From positions 1-8,507 of the forward strand of contig JAEYVN010000267.1 in assembly GCA_023431725.1 (NCBI GenBank): DNA of 8,507 nt, in the 5' to 3' direction. The notes beneath the pieces were generated by a model. The model made no database searches and was not told the origin of the DNA. It was given only the letters and a program-made list of their open reading frames with translations. Source of the stretch: Pseudomonadota bacterium. GTDB taxonomy: Bacteria; Pseudomonadota; Alphaproteobacteria; Rhizobiales; Xanthobacteraceae. Both the position numbers and the translations under genes were made by a program. Shown here in pieces: positions 6,368 through 8,507 of this stretch. Each line of letters begins with the position of its first letter. Position 1 is the stretch's first letter.

Positions 6368-7819
6368 ATGTGGCGCCCACCCGAGCGTATCCAGTTTGAG
6401 CCGAAGTATGGCCGGATCCCGAGCCGCGCCGAAGCCGAGAACTCGCGACTGTTTTCCGCGGCGAACACCGGCCCGGTCACACTCGAACAGCGCACGTGGG
6501 TTCCGGCGATGGTGCCGTGGCGAGCCACGGAAGACGGTTTCGTCACCGACGCGGTCGTGGAATGGTATGCGCGCTTTGCGAAGGGGCAGCCCGGTGCGAT
6601 CGTGGTCGAAGCGACCGGTATACGGGATGTTCCGAGCGGCCCGCTCATGCGGATCGGCGACGACCGCTTTATTCCCGGCCTGAAGCGCCTCGCCGATGCA
6701 GTGCGTGAGGCCAGCGATGGTCACACCCGGCTGTTCATCCAGCTCATCGACTTCTTGAATATCCGGCGGCGCCCCGACGCGAAGAAATATTTCGAGCGCT
6801 TTCTCGCGATCACAGACGAGCATCGCGCCGCCCTGCCGGGCCTGAGCGATGCTGATATTCGCGCCGCACTTGCCGGGATGAAGCGCGACGAGCTCGTCAG
6901 AATTCTCGATGAACGCGAACTGGAGTCGCTTGAGTTCGGCTATCGCGAACGCGTCACCGATGTCGATCTGCCGCATATTCGCGATCTGCCGAAAGTGCTG
7001 CCGGATCTTTTCGCGTCCGCCGCATGGCGCGCGCAGGAGGCCGGCTTCGACGGCGCCGAGCTTCACTACGCGCACGCCTACACGATGTCCTCGTTCCTCT
7101 CGCGCAAGAACACGCGCGAGGACGGCTATGGTGGTCCGCGTGAAAACCGCGTGAAGTTGCCACTCGAAGTCTTCAAGGCCGTGCGCGAGCGCACCAATGC
7201 GGACTTCGCGGTCGGTTGCCGCTTCCTCGCGGACGAATGCATCGATGGTGGCAGCGACGTTGATGACGCTGTTTACTTCGGTGTCGAATTCGCAAAAGCC
7301 GGAATGGATTTCATCTCCACCTCGCGCGGCGGCAAGTTCGATGATGCCAAGCAGCCCGGCGTCGGCGGCGCAGCCTATCCCTATACGGGGCCGAGCGGCT
7401 ATGAATGCATGCCGCAATATATCTCGGATGCACGCGGCCCCTTCGGCCGCAACGTCGATGCGACATTGGCGATCCGCAAGGCTGTGCGTGCCGAAGGTCT
7501 GGAGACCCCAATCGTCTGCACCGGCGGCGTGCATAATTTCGAATTCGCGGAAAAAATGCTGGAGGATGAGGTCTGCGACATCGTCGGATCAGCGCGGCAA
7601 ACCCTGGCCGATCCCGATTGGTTCCTGAAGACCAAACTCGGACTTGGTCAAAGCATTCGCATGTGCGAGTTCACCAACTACTGCGAAGGCCTTGACCAGA
7701 AGCACAAGACGGTGACGTGTCAGCTCTGGGACAAGGACGATCTCAAGAACCCGAATGTCAGCAAGACAGCCGACGGCAAGCGCCGCCTGACACCGCCGGA
7801 ATGGACTCCGCCGCAATGA
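6368..7819 (+). CDS. Old-yellow-enzyme/2,4-dienoyl-CoA-reductase-like flavin oxidoreductase
   Basis: This 483-residue FMN-dependent TIM-barrel protein of the NADH:flavin oxidoreductase (OYE) family probably reduces an activated double bond using NAD(P)H. The substrate-binding and proton-donor signature is H233-x-x-H236-x-Y238, followed by the family stretch FLSRKNTREDGYGGPRENR (243-261). The FMN-phosphate region is TGGVHN (385-390) and G-S-A-R..LADPDW (407-418). The protein ends soon after the barrel, so it lacks the FAD/NAD domain of the roughly 670-residue dienoyl-CoA reductases. It still has remnants of their iron-sulfur motif: C433, C439 and C451, with C-x11-C intact but one cysteine replaced by Thr and a residue lost. 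An extra segment at about 135-205 is longer than usual. The H-x-G-R type FMN contact after 'IQL' is not visible (IQLIDFLNIRRRP instead). The ribosome site is weak (GTGAG, 9 bases before the ATG). It is divergent from the aryl-CoA ligase, which suggests an acyl-CoA or aromatic substrate. The exact reaction is unknown. Confidence 0.88.
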   Translation: MWRPPERIQFEPKYGRIPSRAEAENSRLFSAANTGPVTLEQRTWVPAMVPWRATEDGFVTDAVVEWYARFAKGQPGAIVVEATGIRDVPSGPLMRIGDDRFIPGLKRLADAVREASDGHTRLFIQLIDFLNIRRRPDAKKYFERFLAITDEHRAALPGLSDADIRAALAGMKRDELVRILDERELESLEFGYRERVTDVDLPHIRDLPKVLPDLFASAAWRAQEAGFDGAELHYAHAYTMSSFLSRKNTREDGYGGPRENRVKLPLEVFKAVRERTNADFAVGCRFLADECIDGGSDVDDAVYFGVEFAKAGMDFISTSRGGKFDDAKQPGVGGAAYPYTGPSGYECMPQYISDARGPFGRNVDATLAIRKAVRAEGLETPIVCTGGVHNFEFAEKMLEDEVCDIVGSARQTLADPDWFLKTKLGLGQSIRMCEFTNYCEGLDQKHKTVTCQLWDKDDLKNPNVSKTADGKRRLTPPEWTPPQ

Positions 7820-7900
7820 GATGACGGGTATCGCGTTCCTCGGGCGGATATCGGTCCATCCGTGATCTGATCGCACTCTTCATCGCTGACCGATTTGAGA

Positions 7901-7928
7901 AATGCCCGCGCATTTGCGCGGGCATTTT
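7901..7928 (+). terminator. Intrinsic terminator of the OYE-like gene
   Basis: AATGCCCGCGC (7901-7911) and GCGCGGGCATT (7916-7926) form a perfect 11-bp GC-rich stem with loop ATTT, ending in a TTTT run (7925-7928). It lies 82 bp after the stop codon. The reverse strand has only a short broken T-stretch, so the plus direction is favoured. Confidence 0.85.
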
Positions 7929-7955
7929 GCGTTCGAATGTCCGTCTGACGGCTGC

Positions 7956-7985
7956 GACGCCTTGGCCGCAGACGCCTTGCCCGCA
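7956..7985. repeat. 15-bp tandem repeat upstream of the amidohydrolase promoter
   Basis: GACGCCTTGGCCGCA (7956-7970) is followed immediately by GACGCCTTGCCCGCA (7971-7985), two copies with a single mismatch. The array ends nine bases before the -35 box at 7994, the usual place for an activator site. It may instead be a chance duplication. Confidence 0.6.
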
Positions 7986-7993
7986 AATGCGAT

Positions 7994-8021
7994 TTGACAT
8001 CGCCAAGCCGCCGAATATGAT
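7994..8021 (+). promoter_or_regulatory. Sigma70-type promoter for the amidohydrolase gene
   Basis: A perfect TTGACA (7994-7999) and TATGAT (8016-8021, five of six) are separated by 16 bp. Transcription would start near 8028, leaving an 88-nt leader. It lies after the OYE terminator, so the amidohydrolase has its own promoter. Confidence 0.65.
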
Positions 8022-8033
8022 GACCACAAAAAA

Positions 8034-8059
8034 ATACAGATGTATAGTAATCCGGTACA
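8034..8059. promoter_or_regulatory. Candidate repressor operator at the transcription start
   Basis: ATACA-GA-TGTAT (8034-8045) is a perfect inverted repeat. TGTA (8041-8044) also pairs with TACA (8056-8059) across 11 bp, so the arms overlap. The site lies just after the predicted start point, where a bound repressor would block transcription. Short TGTA/TACA dyads are common operators of GntR-type repressors, but no such gene is in the window. Confidence 0.4.
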
Positions 8060-8065
8060 AAAGAC

Positions 8066-8115
8066 AGGGAGGTTGATGGCTCGCGGGTTCTGCCCGTCCA
8101 CCATCTGTTGGCTGC
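8066..8115 (+). promoter_or_regulatory. Distant ribosome site, hairpin and overlapping leader ORF before the amidohydrolase
   Basis: The only strong Shine-Dalgarno, AGGGAGG (8066-8072), ends 43 nt before the amidohydrolase ATG (8116), which has none of its own. Between them GATGG (8075-8079) pairs with CCATC (8101-8105) and CGGG (8084-8087) with CCCG (8093-8096), with a five-base loop. Folding would leave about 12 unpaired bases between ribosome site and start. Alternatively a 19-codon ORF (8076-8135) starting just after AGGGAGG is translated and overlaps the amidohydrolase start. An in-frame stop at 8074 rules out a longer amidohydrolase start. Confidence 0.45.
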
Positions 8116-8507
8116 ATGAAAAAGATCGCGCTTGAAGAACATTTCCTCGCGCCTGGCTTCGAAGATTACTGGCTGAAAACCGTCGAGGACGTCGACCCGT
8201 CTCTCTACGGTCAGGTGTTGTCGCGACTGAAGGACTTCGACGAACAGCGGCTTGCCGCGATGGAGACGTCCGGCATCGAAACCGCTGTGCTCTCGCTGGC
8301 AGGCCCCGGCGTCCAGATCGAACGGGATGTCGCAACGGCGACGCGGAATGCCCGATCGGCGAACGACTTTCTGAGCGAGCAAATCCAGAAGCATCCACAG
8401 CGTTATCGGGGCTTCGCGCATCTTGCCGTGCAGGACGCCGAAGCGGCGGCCGACGAACTCGAGCGCTGCGTGCGCGATCTCAAATTCTGCGGTGCGATGA
8501 TCAACGG
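8116..8507 (+). CDS. Amidohydrolase-family decarboxylase (gamma-resorcylate decarboxylase-like), N-terminal part
   Basis: The first 130 codons of a metal-dependent amidohydrolase_2/ACMSD-type enzyme are present; the gene runs off the right edge. The start MKKIALEEHF carries the metal-binding E-x-H of the family (E7, H9; E8 and H10 in gamma-resorcylate decarboxylase). Further features match that group by eye: 'DFDEQRLAAMETSGIETAVLSLAGPGVQ', a paired 'R-x-A-N-D-x-L' helix, 'P-Q-R-Y-R-G-F-A-H-L-A-V-Q-D', and 'E-L-E-R-C-V-R-D-L-K-F-C-G-A-M-I-N-G'. Known relatives decarboxylate hydroxylated aromatic acids (gamma-resorcylate, 5-carboxyvanillate); others hydrolyse ring-cleavage products. The remaining metal ligands and catalytic His/Asp lie outside the window, so activity cannot be judged. 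Expression is from its own promoter with an unusual leader. Confidence 0.85.
   Translation, partial: MKKIALEEHFLAPGFEDYWLKTVEDVDPSLYGQVLSRLKDFDEQRLAAMETSGIETAVLSLAGPGVQIERDVATATRNARSANDFLSEQIQKHPQRYRGFAHLAVQDAEAAADELERCVRDLKFCGAMIN

Noticed and set aside
6365..7534. A 389-codon open frame antisense to the OYE-like gene
   Set aside because: The sense frame has intact catalytic and FMN motifs. The antisense translation has no recognisable domain and is explained by GC-rich third-position bias.
7720..8421. Minus-strand 233-codon frame opposite the amidohydrolase leader
   Set aside because: It crosses the terminator, tandem repeat and promoter, and is antisense to a clear amidohydrolase start.

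Overview
The window looks like chromosomal DNA from a GC-rich alphaproteobacterium, most likely of the Hyphomicrobiales (Bradyrhizobium/Rhodopseudomonas-like). This is inferred from base composition, the Tat-type leader on a NitT/TauT-class binding protein, the style of the GC-rich stem terminator and by-eye protein resemblance; no search was run. Nothing suggests a phage, transposon, CRISPR array, rRNA or tRNA.

Layout. Positions 1-2840 (minus strand) hold a NitT/TauT-type ABC importer operon, read from right to left: permease (2840-2016), a second paralogous permease (2019-1228, 4-bp ATGA overlap), ATPase (1188-427) and a Tat-exported substrate-binding protein (385 to beyond the left edge). 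A roughly 400-bp divergent intergenic region rich in inverted repeats separates it from a Crp/Fnr-family regulator (3249-4064, plus strand). A hairpin terminator lies between the regulator and a convergent small exported protein of unknown function (4377-4123, minus). Upstream of that small gene is a near-consensus Crp-type operator, and the regulator's recognition helix carries the residues expected to read it.

Positions 4609-6222 (minus) encode an acyl-adenylating enzyme of the benzoate/2-aminobenzoate-CoA ligase family. Divergent from it, 6368-7819 (plus) encodes an old-yellow-enzyme (OYE)/dienoyl-CoA-reductase-like flavoprotein with a partly lost iron-sulfur cysteine motif and a long inserted segment. 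A strong terminator follows. Then come a 15-bp tandem repeat, a good sigma70 promoter, palindromic operator candidates, and an unusual leader with the Shine-Dalgarno sequence 43 nt upstream of the start codon and a hairpin between. The leader precedes a gamma-resorcylate-decarboxylase-like metal-dependent amidohydrolase (8116 to beyond the right edge).

Together the genes read as an accessory module for uptake and catabolism of an aromatic or related carboxylic acid: an importer, CoA activation, a flavin-dependent reduction, and a decarboxylase/hydrolase of the aromatic-acid type, with a Crp-like regulator nearby. The substrate and the order of steps cannot be read from the sequence, and the combination does not match a textbook pathway known to me.
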